Origin: Nemertoderma westbladi
Lineage: Eukaryota; Xenacoelomorpha; Nemertodermatida; Nemertodermatidae
NCBI GenBank assembly: GCA_032718475.1
Contig: JAUCBJ010008297.1
Location: 1-53,655, forward strand
Reading direction: 5' to 3'
DNA length: 53,655 nucleotides
Below the pieces are notes generated by a model. That model was not told the DNA's origin. It saw nothing but the letters and a program-made list of their open reading frames with translations, and ran no database searches. A program made the translations under genes and the position numbers. Shown here piece by piece: positions 1 to 8,690 of this stretch. How positions within the stretch are numbered: the first letter of the stretch is position 1; the number at the start of each line of letters is the position of its first letter.

Positions 1-1
1 G

Positions 2-3000
2 AAAGCAGAAGCCGAAAGAAAGGCAATAGCAGCGGAAGCAGAAGCAGAAAGAAAAGAAGCAGAAGCCGAAAGAAAAGAAGCAGAAGCCGAAAGAAAGAAA
101 AAGGCGGCGGAAGCAGAAGCCGAAAGAAAGGCAGCGAAGGCAGTGGCAGAAGTAGAAAGGAGAGCATCTGAGCAGACTACCCAACTGGAGTTGGAAAATC
201 TGCAAGAGACACAAGACAGTATAAATAAACAGTTCACTGCTAATCAAATGCAGATGATGAGAAAATCTACTCCCAAGCGCCAAGGATACACATCCTCGGA
301 GGAAGGTGATACTACCGATCCTGAAGGCGGAGGAAATAGATCTCATCTAAGTAGGCGTAGAAAAACATATTACCGTCGCAAATTGCCTGATTTGCCCCCA
401 GCTGTTAAAAGACAGCTAACTAGCACAGATTTAGGTAGTGCAGAACCTATAGAACAATTTATCCAGGTCAAAAGACTCCCTACTATAGTCGATGAACCTG
501 AAATAATTAGGCCTGTAATTCCCAAAGTCACTTCTATGCTAGAGACCCCTGCACTTCCAGAGCTTAACTCTAAATTCCCTTTACATAGCACTACACTGCC
601 TGTACCCGGTGGAACAGCCCATGCAAACACCCCTGTCCAGATAGCAGAGAGAGAAATCAATAATTTGTCTCCCGTCGTCCCGCGTCAGCCCGCTACTATG
701 TTGGCGACTCCCGCTTCGGCGGTTGAGTGGGTGGAAGAGGGACGGCGGGGGATGAATCTCCTGCTAGGACAGATGCAGGAGACTGTCCACCAACTTAAGG
801 GAACAGTGAGGGAAAGTAGAGCAGAGTTGCAAGAAGTGCAGCAAAGTATCGCGCTAGAACGCGACAAATTAGTCAATATTCAAAAAGGCATACCAATGCC
901 CCCGGTAACATTGAGTCAACCCGTTAGGTCTGAAGTATCACATGCGCAAGGTGTGGAGCCTACACGCATCTATACTGCTAGTGAAGTTGAAACTCCTATA
1001 GCAAACCCTATTAAGGGTGATTATAGACCTGTTATTAATGATATTCCCTATAGACCTGATAATGATCCGAGAAATTTGGATACCGATAATTCGATATTAA
1101 ATAACACGATGGCCCAAGAAAGCTTTACGCGTCAGATGGCTAGAACAGAAGCCCGCCAAGCGGTCAAAGTGGGAGAGATCGTCAAATTCAATGGGGATGA
1201 GATGAAATGGTTACCTTTCAACGAATATTACAAAGATAGCATACAGAACTCTGTACTATCTAACGGAGAGAAACTTAGATTCCTCATCAAGTGTTTGGAA
1301 GGACCTCCCAAGTTAATGGCGTTAAAGTTTATTGGACATCCAGATGGATTAAGACAAGTTTGGGATACATTAAACATCAGGTATGGTAATAAAGACAACA
1401 TCGCTAAGTATCTGTATACAAAATTGGTAGCCCCCCGACACTTCCTTAGTAGTGGGATTATAGAATTTTCCGATGAAATACAAGAGATCTGTAGACAACT
1501 GGACTGGTTAGGTAAGTCGCACGAATACCAGAGTTCCATGGTTATTGGAGCCGTAGTCTCTACTTTACCAAAGGGTGGAGTATGTACACGCTGGGACAAG
1601 AAAGTGTTGTACATGAATGACCAACAACGACGAAGTCCTACCATGGCTGATCTCATGTCGTTCTTGGATGGTGAAGTCAGACTACAACTCATCAAGCAAG
1701 CCAGAGAGAAAACATCGGAAAATAAGGTAAGTGAGAAACCCGATTCTAGGAGAAGGATAATACCAGTGTGTTATACTGACGACGGCGAAAGCCAAGCTTC
1801 TCAAGAAGAGGACAGCGGGAAAGACACCGAACGATCTTACTATGACAACAAGACCTATAAAGACGTAAGTAAATACAAGTCTCGAACCAGTGACAGGAGA
1901 GAACAGGTAACAACAACTCCTCCTACGTCTCCTAAGAGAATTCACGGAAGAAAGCCCGAAGAAAGAACGAGAGTGCAGAACGTTAACCAAGTTAAGGTGA
2001 GTAACATCAAACCAAAATGTGCGCTGTGCGACGGGCCCCACCGTTTGAGTGCGTGTGCAGAATTCCTAAAGAAATCCATGGCAGATAGACGTGGAGTCCT
2101 GTGGGATAAACGGTTATGTTATAACTGTCTCAGACGCGGACACCAGCGGCGAACCTGTTACTCTGACGCAAGGTGTGCTAAGTGCGGCGCGAAACATCAT
2201 AGCTTGTTGCACACGGAATTCGAACGAAACAACCCTAGTCAGGTAAGTGAGCCCAAATCACATGTCCAATTCAGTGATGTGAACGACACTGACCAAAGTT
2301 CTGAGTGGGAAGGATTCTATACGGACGAATTCTCCGATGCCAACGAATCCTGTTACCTAATAAATACCACAGTGTATCGAGCACTTACGGATGAAAAGGA
2401 CACTGACGAGTTTACTCCAACTCCTTTTGACAAACAACCATCTTGGAAAGTTCCAACTTCCAACATAGGAATAAGAGAATTTCCTGTAGTGCAAGTTCGA
2501 GTTCATGGTCCCAACAAGAGTTACATAGTGAACGCCCTACTTGACTCCGGCAGCACAGGAACATTCATCGATCAAGAACTAGCCGAAGATATCTTTGCTG
2601 GACAACCCAAATTCCAAACTAAGTTGAATATGTCCGGAATTATGCAGGTTTGGAAATCTACCATAACGGCAGATTACTATGTAGGTGCGTTGTCCACCCC
2701 CCAGGATAAATTAGGAGCACAAAGTATAAGGTCAGTAAAAATGGTGGCTATAAAGAACTTTGCTACTACTCAAGCAGAACCTTATAACTGGGACGAGGAC
2801 GAGTGCATCCAACATCTTGAGATACCTCGATTCCAAACCGATTATCCTGGAGTGCAAATACTCATCGGCCAAAACGCGCATGAGGCGCTCGAGCCATTAG
2901 AGAAACGGCCTGCTCAACCACAGCCACTACAAACCTATGCGGTAAGAACTAGAGTAGGTTGGTACTTCACTGGCCCTTCCCGTAGAACTCTCAAAGAGAG

Positions 3001-3445
3001 ATTACCTCAACAACAGGTATACCAAGTAAAGGGGGAAGTGGAGAGCAGTGATGTGGACGACCCAACTGAGGGAACACCATACTCCTCAGATAATGACGAT
3101 ATTAACTCCAATGTAGATCAATGGAGACATTGCCTTGGGACGATTAATCCAGCCGACATCGCTTCCAGAGGAGCAACTCCTCAAGAACTGATAGATACTC
3201 CAGGCTGGTTAGGTGGATCCGACTTCTTAAGTAAAGAAGAAGAAGAATGGCCTCCTCATCTTACCACGGCGGAGAGTAGACAGGCCAAGGGAGCGGGGAA
3301 ACTAACACAACCACTCAATCGCCCAGCTAGTCGTTTATGTTTACTGGAAAGAGACCGAAAACTGTCCGGAAACTATGGAAGGCAAGATACTCTTCCTACG
3401 ACTACTTCCCTAATCCGACAAATATCTAGGGACTCCATAACGTAA
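2..3445 (+). CDS. Gag-protease polyprotein of element A with pol remnant (partial at the 5' end)
   Basis: The frame is open from base 2 to the stop at 3443-3445, so the apparent start near 143 (a GTG) is not a real start and the N-terminus is outside the window. In order it shows: an Ala/Glu/Arg/Lys-rich repeat (bases 1-160); a proline-rich linker; a DUF1759-type Gag domain around 1185-1560 (the region with FNGDEMKWLPFNEYYKD); a zinc-binding region around 2018-2215 with a perfect C-X2-C-X4-H-X4-C knuckle (CYNCLRRGHQRRTC); and a DUF1758 retropepsin-like protease with the active-site motif LLDSGSTGTFID near 2530. The frame then jumps at about 3108 from the protease C-terminal linker directly to the NPADIASRG segment that in BEL/Pao elements lies after RNase H. 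RT is absent. The last 50 codons read the pol tail in a different frame. The frame is intact despite the deletion. Confidence 0.85.
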   Translation, partial: KAEAERKAIAAEAEAERKEAEAERKEAEAERKKKAAEAEAERKAAKAVAEVERRASEQTTQLELENLQETQDSINKQFTANQMQMMRKSTPKRQGYTSSEEGDTTDPEGGGNRSHLSRRRKTYYRRKLPDLPPAVKRQLTSTDLGSAEPIEQFIQVKRLPTIVDEPEIIRPVIPKVTSMLETPALPELNSKFPLHSTTLPVPGGTAHANTPVQIAEREINNLSPVVPRQPATMLATPASAVEWVEEGRRGMNLLLGQMQETVHQLKGTVRESRAELQEVQQSIALERDKLVNIQKGIPMPPVTLSQPVRSEVSHAQGVEPTRIYTASEVETPIANPIKGDYRPVINDIPYRPDNDPRNLDTDNSILNNTMAQESFTRQMARTEARQAVKVGEIVKFNGDEMKWLPFNEYYKDSIQNSVLSNGEKLRFLIKCLEGPPKLMALKFIGHPDGLRQVWDTLNIRYGNKDNIAKYLYTKLVAPRHFLSSGIIEFSDEIQEICRQLDWLGKSHEYQSSMVIGAVVSTLPKGGVCTRWDKKVLYMNDQQRRSPTMADLMSFLDGEVRLQLIKQAREKTSENKVSEKPDSRRRIIPVCYTDDGESQASQEEDSGKDTERSYYDNKTYKDVSKYKSRTSDRREQVTTTPPTSPKRIHGRKPEERTRVQNVNQVKVSNIKPKCALCDGPHRLSACAEFLKKSMADRRGVLWDKRLCYNCLRRGHQRRTCYSDARCAKCGAKHHSLLHTEFERNNPSQVSEPKSHVQFSDVNDTDQSSEWEGFYTDEFSDANESCYLINTTVYRALTDEKDTDEFTPTPFDKQPSWKVPTSNIGIREFPVVQVRVHGPNKSYIVNALLDSGSTGTFIDQELAEDIFAGQPKFQTKLNMSGIMQVWKSTITADYYVGALSTPQDKLGAQSIRSVKMVAIKNFATTQAEPYNWDEDECIQHLEIPRFQTDYPGVQILIGQNAHEALEPLEKRPAQPQPLQTYAVRTRVGWYFTGPSRRTLKERLPQQQVYQVKGEVESSDVDDPTEGTPYSSDNDDINSNVDQWRHCLGTINPADIASRGATPQELIDTPGWLGGSDFLSKEEEEWPPHLTTAESRQAKGAGKLTQPLNRPASRLCLLERDRKLSGNYGRQDTLPTTTSLIRQISRDSIT

Positions 3446-3747
3446 TAACATATGGAGTGGGCGTGTGACTATATTATTTTATATTTTTTTATTATTATTT
3501 TATATTTAGGTATGGATTATTATGTACTTTAGTATAATCGTTTTATTTAATTTTATTTAGTAAAATGTTATTTTAGAATGTTAGTAGATTAGTGCAATAT
3601 ATTAGTGTTTATTACGTACATAATTACTTATAATATATATTTAGTGCGACGGCAAGAAGTAATTATTTTCTCTTTCCTTACTGTCCGTATTATATTATAA
3701 ATGCGAGACTATAGTAAGATGACATGTCAGTACTTCTTAAAGTACAG

Positions 3748-3898
3748 TAAAGCCACTACTATATTTAAGTATTATTGGTAGGCAGAGTATTAGGAATGCA
3801 AAGTTCAGATCCTCGTGTCTCGGCTAAACCAAGCTCTGGGTAGACCTTGGAAACGACTTGCCTCTTCACACTGACATTGCTTCGTGCGATATTGCTCT
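3748..3898 (+). promoter_or_regulatory. 151-nt block identical between elements A and B
   Basis: This stretch matches 22275-22425 base for base by eye, while the sequence on both sides differs at many positions. It has no open frame of note. Such local identity suggests a cis-acting function in the element RNA or DNA, or recent gene conversion. Its job is unknown. Confidence 0.55.
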
Positions 3899-3970
3899 TC
3901 TACCTTATAACAAATAATACATATAGTAGCGTGATGTCCCTCTAACAGTAGCGTCAATCGCAAATAAATC

Positions 3971-4086
3971 TGTTAAATTTTTGACCATCTGTAATTCTAG
4001 TCGATTAAGATATCGTGGCACCCACCGATATACTTGAAAGACAAATTCTAGAATCAGTGGTTAACGTCCCCAGACAAGTTCTGGAA
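3971..4086 (+). ncRNA. Structured RNA repeat, copy A1
   Basis: A nested stem can be drawn by eye. GTTAA (3972) pairs with TTAAC (4061). ACCATCTG (3984) pairs with CAGTGGT (4055) with one bulge. ATTCTAG (3994) pairs with CTAGAAT (4048). An inner arm pairs ATATCG with CGATAT around GGCACC. A second small hairpin, CCAGA/TCTGG, lies at 4070-4084. The unit recurs at 4131-4254 and twice in element B. Confidence 0.5.
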
Positions 4087-4130
4087 TAAATTGGTGCCCA
4101 TCCTAAATATTAATTTAATATTTATTAAAA

Positions 4131-4254
4131 TCTGTAAAATTCAGATCCGTTAACAATTCTAGTCGATTAAGATATCGTAGCACTTACCGATACTCTTAAA
4201 AGACAAATTTTACAGAATTAAGGATCCTGAGTTCCCAGATATGCTCTGGAATAA
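4131..4254 (+). ncRNA. Structured RNA repeat, copy A2
   Basis: A diverged second copy of the preceding unit, about 164 bp downstream. It keeps the central GATATCG...CCGATA arm, a closing stem AATTCT/AGAATT, and an outer CAGATCC/GGATCCTG pairing with one bulge. The hairpin CCAGA/TCTGG is at 4235-4249 with a different loop. The paired arms are kept better than the spacers. Confidence 0.5.
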
Positions 4255-4882
4255 AATTTATGTCAATTTAATATCAAATAATAAAATTCACGGGAATAAA
4301 TTAAATTCATACTCGAATGAATTTCATAAATTGTCATTTTGTGCAATTTATAACATTCCCAAAATTCCAGTAATTAATAGATCATGGGAGCGGAGATTCA
4401 TATTGAGTGTATTAGAGTGTGAGAATCTCCAGCATATAGTCAATAGCCGATAAAATTTATAAAATCATGCATAAAGAGGGTATTGACAACTAAAGAATTA
4501 CTATTAAATAACATCCCAGATCTGTATGCATGAGAATTACCCTAATTCTACCGCTAGTTTTCCATAATGTCACCATGGCAACACCCACGCTAGAATTAGA
4601 AGCAAGTTAAAAGAACAATAAAAGGCTTGCCCCATTGCGTAGCATAAGAGTATACATAGCGCACTATTAGTATCCAAGGATACATAGTAAATACGTGACA
4701 TTCTGGAAGACACTGACTAACGGACAAATGGTATGCATGTGTGCAGTAAGTAATGATTGTATGGAATTTGTGCGTTTATAGGTGAATGTTACTACTAAAG
4801 TGTGTTTACAGTAGCTAATCGCAATTGTAAAATAGCCCTAACTCTACCGAGATAACCTCAAGTGGATTCAAGCTTTTGGGAC

Positions 4883-4985
4883 GGACAGTGGTGGGACTTG
4901 TGCCGGTTATCGTTGTCGTGCTGTTGCTACATGTTGGCGTAAACACTGCGACAGCGGTACATCGGCGCTGAGAAACCCACTGTCC
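4883..4985 (+). ncRNA. GC-rich stem-loop upstream of the 3' gene in A
   Basis: GGACAGTGG (4883-4891) pairs with the complement inside CCCACTGTCC (4976-4985). GTGCCGGT (4900-4907) pairs with ATCGGCGC (4961-4968), and GCTGTTGC pairs with GCGACAGC inside. The equivalent region of B keeps pairing with changed bases. It lies about 80 bases before the 3' gene start in otherwise AT-rich sequence. Confidence 0.45.
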
Positions 4986-5067
4986 GGGGGCAAAGCCTAG
5001 TAGGCAGCCACGCCCGCTTGCCTAAAATATTAACTCATATTGATATTAATAAACTCAGATAACAGAT

Positions 5068-6372
5068 ATGACGGAATTGATAGAAGATGACCTTGGTATC
5101 AGGGAGCGATATACTCTACCTTTACAAGCGTTTGTGGATAGCTTGATACGCGGTGAAGCCGATCCGACTATTACGGAGGACGATGGTCGTTTATTTATCG
5201 ATTAACGATATCGAACCGCCGATGTCCCAAGAGCAACTTACGCGTGAATTGGACTATCGAAAATTAACCGCTCGCTATACGCATCGTAATGGTACGTATA
5301 TGGACTTCTTAACTACCGGCCATCCTATCGATTTACATGATACGGACGATGTAGACACCGAAAGGGAAATGGTTCTATTTAAATATCATACCCAGCGGCG
5401 TCGTAACGATAAACCGAGAATAGATCACGAAAATTCTATTCGTAACAGACTGGGAAGACGAACCAATATGTCTAGAATCTGAAGAGATTCAGCCTATCGC
5501 GCTCGGAACAGCGACAACGATTACATCCTAGAATGGTATCAAGGTCCACAGTGTCTCACTGCGTACGATTATCGCCATGCCAACTATGTTTCTCGGCAAC
5601 GTTGTCGGTTATGCGCATCGAGAGACCATGTTACGCCCATGGACACAAACGTCCGCTGTTCCTATTTCCACGAACAACCGGCGATGGAAATTTATTGCGC
5701 GTATTGCAGATTTAATAATTTGCATATTTTTGCGGTTTGCCCTCAATTTATGACTCAATGTCACCACTGTCAACTAAAGGGACACGCCAGTTTCGATTGC
5801 CCTTTTTAATCGCGATTTGGAAAGCGTAGATGAAATGATCACACTACGTTACATTAGAGCTTGGGAAGCGAACGCTGATTTACATCGTGATTCGCGCCAT
5901 CGCTATTATCCTGGACGCGCTTACGAAGGAATTTATGCGTTCCATCCTTATCTATTCGCTTCTGTCGAACAGAAATCACGCATATCGAGTTACAGGAAGT
6001 ATATCGACGGCCTTACGAGTACCGAGCCCGCGAACGCGAGTTGGAAGAACCATTAAACCAAGGAAGTTTCTAACTGCCTATGGTCCACCCACGGCCCTCG
6101 TTCAGACCACTCGTAAAGGACCCGTAAGAGCGGCTGTCTTGAAACGAGCTCTCAAAGCCGTTAGACCCCTCTCCCCGGACGTTGATGTCCATCAACCCGG
6201 TACTTCGACCGGCGGATATACCGATCGCAATCCCATACCTTCTGATGCAATCATATTGCACCCTTCACCCCGGAGTTATAGCCCTCCTAGTAAAGTGGCT
6301 CGCCCCAAAGAGAAAAGGACTCTTGCTAGCTTCAAAAAACTGCGTAAACGCCGTCCGCGCAAGAAAGACTAA
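5068..6372 (+). pseudogene. 3' accessory gene of element A: zinc-knuckle protein with basic tail, decayed
   Basis: The likely start is the ATG at 5068, shared with element B (MTELIEDxLGI). Reading through the breaks shows an acidic N-terminal domain, a central Cys/His region (about 5560-5800) and a very basic C-terminus (TLASFKKLRKRRPRKKD) ending at 6370-6372. The Cys/His region has one perfect C-X2-C-X4-H-X4-C knuckle (CHHCQLKGHASFDC) and two related arrays (CAYC...H...C and CRLC...H...C). Breaks: an extra segment near 5195 that shifts frame relative to B, a TGA at 5480, a one-base slip at the T run near 5806, and another frame change near 5970. I see no signal peptide or membrane segment, so it is not an env-like gene. 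It could be a nucleic-acid-binding accessory protein. Its family is not recognised. Confidence 0.6.
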
Positions 6373-6442
6373 CTGTTTAGAGTATTTTTGTATTTTAGAA
6401 ACTGTGATTTTGTATATTTTATAGACTTAAATCCCATTTTCT

Positions 6443-6450
6443 GGGAGCGG
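6443..6450 (+). promoter_or_regulatory. Polypurine tract of element A
   Basis: GGGAGCGG lies directly against the TG that opens the 3' LTR. The same purine run is found at 24984-24991 before the 3' LTR of B. This is the expected primer site for plus-strand DNA synthesis. Confidence 0.65.
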
Positions 6451-7698
6451 TGTAAAAGCTTTTGTGGGATAACTGATACGTTTGCCTTGGCTGGCCAGTT
6501 CCCCCCCCGGCGCTGGAATACTCTAAAAAAGGTTTTCTAACTGTATATATATTCCCCTCGCCCGCAAGGTACCTTTACAGGTGTTTTAACGGACATAAAA
6601 ATCATTCTGCTATATACGTGTTTTAGCGGACATGGTAAGACAAAAACTTGTAATGCACAAACCACCTTTCACAGCTTAGCCGTGATGATTCATATTACGA
6701 CATCTAGCAGCTGGTTGCTGACATGGAAACAGCCATTGGCAGCGTGGTTCTTTGTTTGGCTTGGGCCAATCAGGGCGATTTTTCCTGTCGACGTGTAGCT
6801 TTCCTGGAAATCATGGAGAGTGTTCGCTCTGACTGGAGAGAGAGAGAGAGTTGTTACTTTTGTTGTTATTGCTGTCTAAGCCAGAAACACCGGCATTTTT
6901 GGATAGATACTGCTGTACCGTGAACTGCAGAACTGCTTGAATTATCGAAAGTATAAACTGTTACCTTATCAATCCTGACTTAAATCACTCACTAATTCAT
7001 TAATCATATTGTTTGTACTGTTATTTTACCGTCAGTTATTAATTGTAAATATTTGTTGATGGAAATATTGCTATTTGGATAATACGGATAAATCACCCAA
7101 TTCCCAATTTTCTTGATAACACTACAGGTTAGAGAGACCGGCTATATATAACAATTGCGATTTATATTAATGTGGTGTGTATTGAATCCAATGTTATTTA
7201 GCAGACCCTACGCGAGTCAATTACTGCTCTCTTTATGTGTGATCAAATATACTGACTGTCGGCAGAATAGTGTGTATGATTGTGATTGGTAACAAAGTAT
7301 TTCCTAAAGAATACGTTTTATACTTTAATCAGCAGCAGTATCGTTGCGTTTAGTATAAGTCTTAGTTCTGTTTAAATAGGTAAAGCGCCACGTCCTAAAG
7401 GAACTGTTAATATTTCCCGAAAGCCAATAATATCTGTCAGAGATTAATTATTAACGATCTATCGAATAATACATTAGGTATACACTACAACCTTACACTG
7501 TAATAATACAATTCAAGCATCCGAATTCAGTCTCCCGGGTGTAGATCCATCGGGTGAATGATCGCGCATGGGCTGACTTCGGCTAATGTTTTGCGTATTA
7601 GCATAAATTATTGTCGTATGCTAAAGTGGTTTTAATTAACGAAAAGACATATAAATTTTGGCGGGTTAAACTGCTAAAGGTCTTCGAAAGCGCGAACA
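6451..7698 (+). repeat. 3' LTR of element A (1248 bp)
   Basis: It begins TGTAAAAGC, ends GCGCGAACA, and matches the LTRs of B and of the host element with divergence and indels. The 5' quarter holds repeated copies of a TTTTAGCGGACATAAAA-like motif. The next five bases, GTTCC, would be the target duplication. Confidence 0.85.
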
Positions 7699-8690
7699 GT
7701 TCCCTTATCAGATCTCATCGTGTTGCTAGTTCCAAAGCGAGCGATCTGTCGGCGTAGACTCAGTATGAAACTGTTGGTAGATAGATCGTTCACCATATCT
7801 AAATGGATCGCTCAACAAGTCATACAGACAAAGATGACACACCATCGCTTGACTATAGTCCTGGCACGATATACTTCAATAGGGCCAAATAAATCCACAC
7901 CGGTATTAGTAAAGGGTGGTTCATAAAAGCTTACTCGTTCCCTAGGTAATTCTGCCTCTCGCTGTGTTAAAGGCCTACTGAATGCTTTCCTACAGGGTAT
8001 ACAGTTCCTAAGAACTTGGTTCAGAGCTCTACGGGGTTTATGAAAATAATAGCGAGTTCGAATTTCGCTAAGAACTCGTTCTCTACCAGCATGGTAAAGC
8101 TTACTGTGAACATCTACAATCAATCTTGATTTGTATTTCAAGATTTCTAATGAGTATGGGAAACTTAGTGTCAAAGGATAATGGAGCATTAGTTAGTCTT
8201 CCTCCAATGCGTATTAACCCATCTATCATTGTGCTAGAGAAACGATCCCTTAAGCGCATCTGTGGATTTCTCAACAACAGGAAATACTTATCGGAATCTT
8301 CATAGCATTGCAGGAGTCTCAGTATCTGCTTATTGGTTTCTTCATGCTCCTGGTAACTGATCCTCTCCTTCAGAAATCTGTCTGATATCTTGTATTTGGG
8401 AAGATCTTTAACAACATAGACCTGCGCAGATGTCAGTGGAGCGGTATCACTAGCGATCTTCGTCCTGGAGTAGTGATGATGAAAACATCGCTTTAAATAA
8501 GCAACGGCCTTACAAAGCCGATTCCAGGAGCTATAGTGATGTATCGCTCTCTGCAGGAGGGGTGAGAGTCCCTGCGAGACATCTGGTGTTCCAGATTTCC
8601 AATCTCTCTCTCTGATTTCCACAACAGACTTATTTGTGGCGTGGGATTTTGGATCCAAAGCGTCGTCTTGAGATAATCTTGAAAGTGTAC
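7699..8690 (-). pseudogene. Integrase region of the host BEL/Pao element, interrupted by element A
   Basis: On the minus strand this encodes the region from the RNase H/integrase linker to the integrase core. A zinc-finger-like HHCC arrangement (HSKLYHAG ... CIPCRKAF) is near 7985-8100, and the core opens with the GVDLFGP motif around the first catalytic aspartate near 7880. A TGA at 7812-7814 stands where related integrases have arginine (CMTC*AIHL). The frame then continues to RSDKGT, the second catalytic aspartate region, where element A is inserted. The third catalytic residue lies outside the window. Frame changes are needed near 8100-8190. Not functional. Confidence 0.8.

Larger units (their letters stand above)
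3446..5067 (+). other. Conserved 3' noncoding region of element A
   Basis: About 1.6 kb between the pol remnant stop and the 3' gene. It aligns along its length with 21971-23629 of element B. It contains a 151-nt block identical to B, two copies of a structured repeat, and a GC-rich stem region just before the 3' gene; these are listed separately. A 70-codon frame at 4241-4453 is not conserved in B and looks spurious. Confidence 0.7.
1..7698 (+). mobile_element. Element A: BEL/Pao-derived, RT-deleted retrotransposon, 5' part outside window
   Basis: The window opens inside the Gag coding repeat of this element. It carries a long Gag-protease frame, a pol remnant lacking RT and most of RNase H and integrase, about 1.6 kb of conserved noncoding sequence, a decayed 3' gene, a polypurine tract and a 1248-bp 3' LTR starting TG and ending CA. 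The sequence directly after the LTR is GTTCC and then host integrase, read on the minus strand. A is therefore inserted in the host integrase. The matching left LTR and target duplication are not in the window. Confidence 0.9.

Noticed and set aside
3430-3445. GACTCCATAAC shared between the ends of BEL pol and of the LINE ORF (10750-10764)
   Set aside because: An 11-base match with no extension; most likely chance.
4241-4453. 70-codon ORF in the A noncoding region
   Set aside because: Not conserved in B at the same place and overlaps the structured repeat.
5068-6372. 3' gene as an envelope gene
   Set aside because: No signal peptide, no membrane segment, and a Cys/His and basic composition instead.
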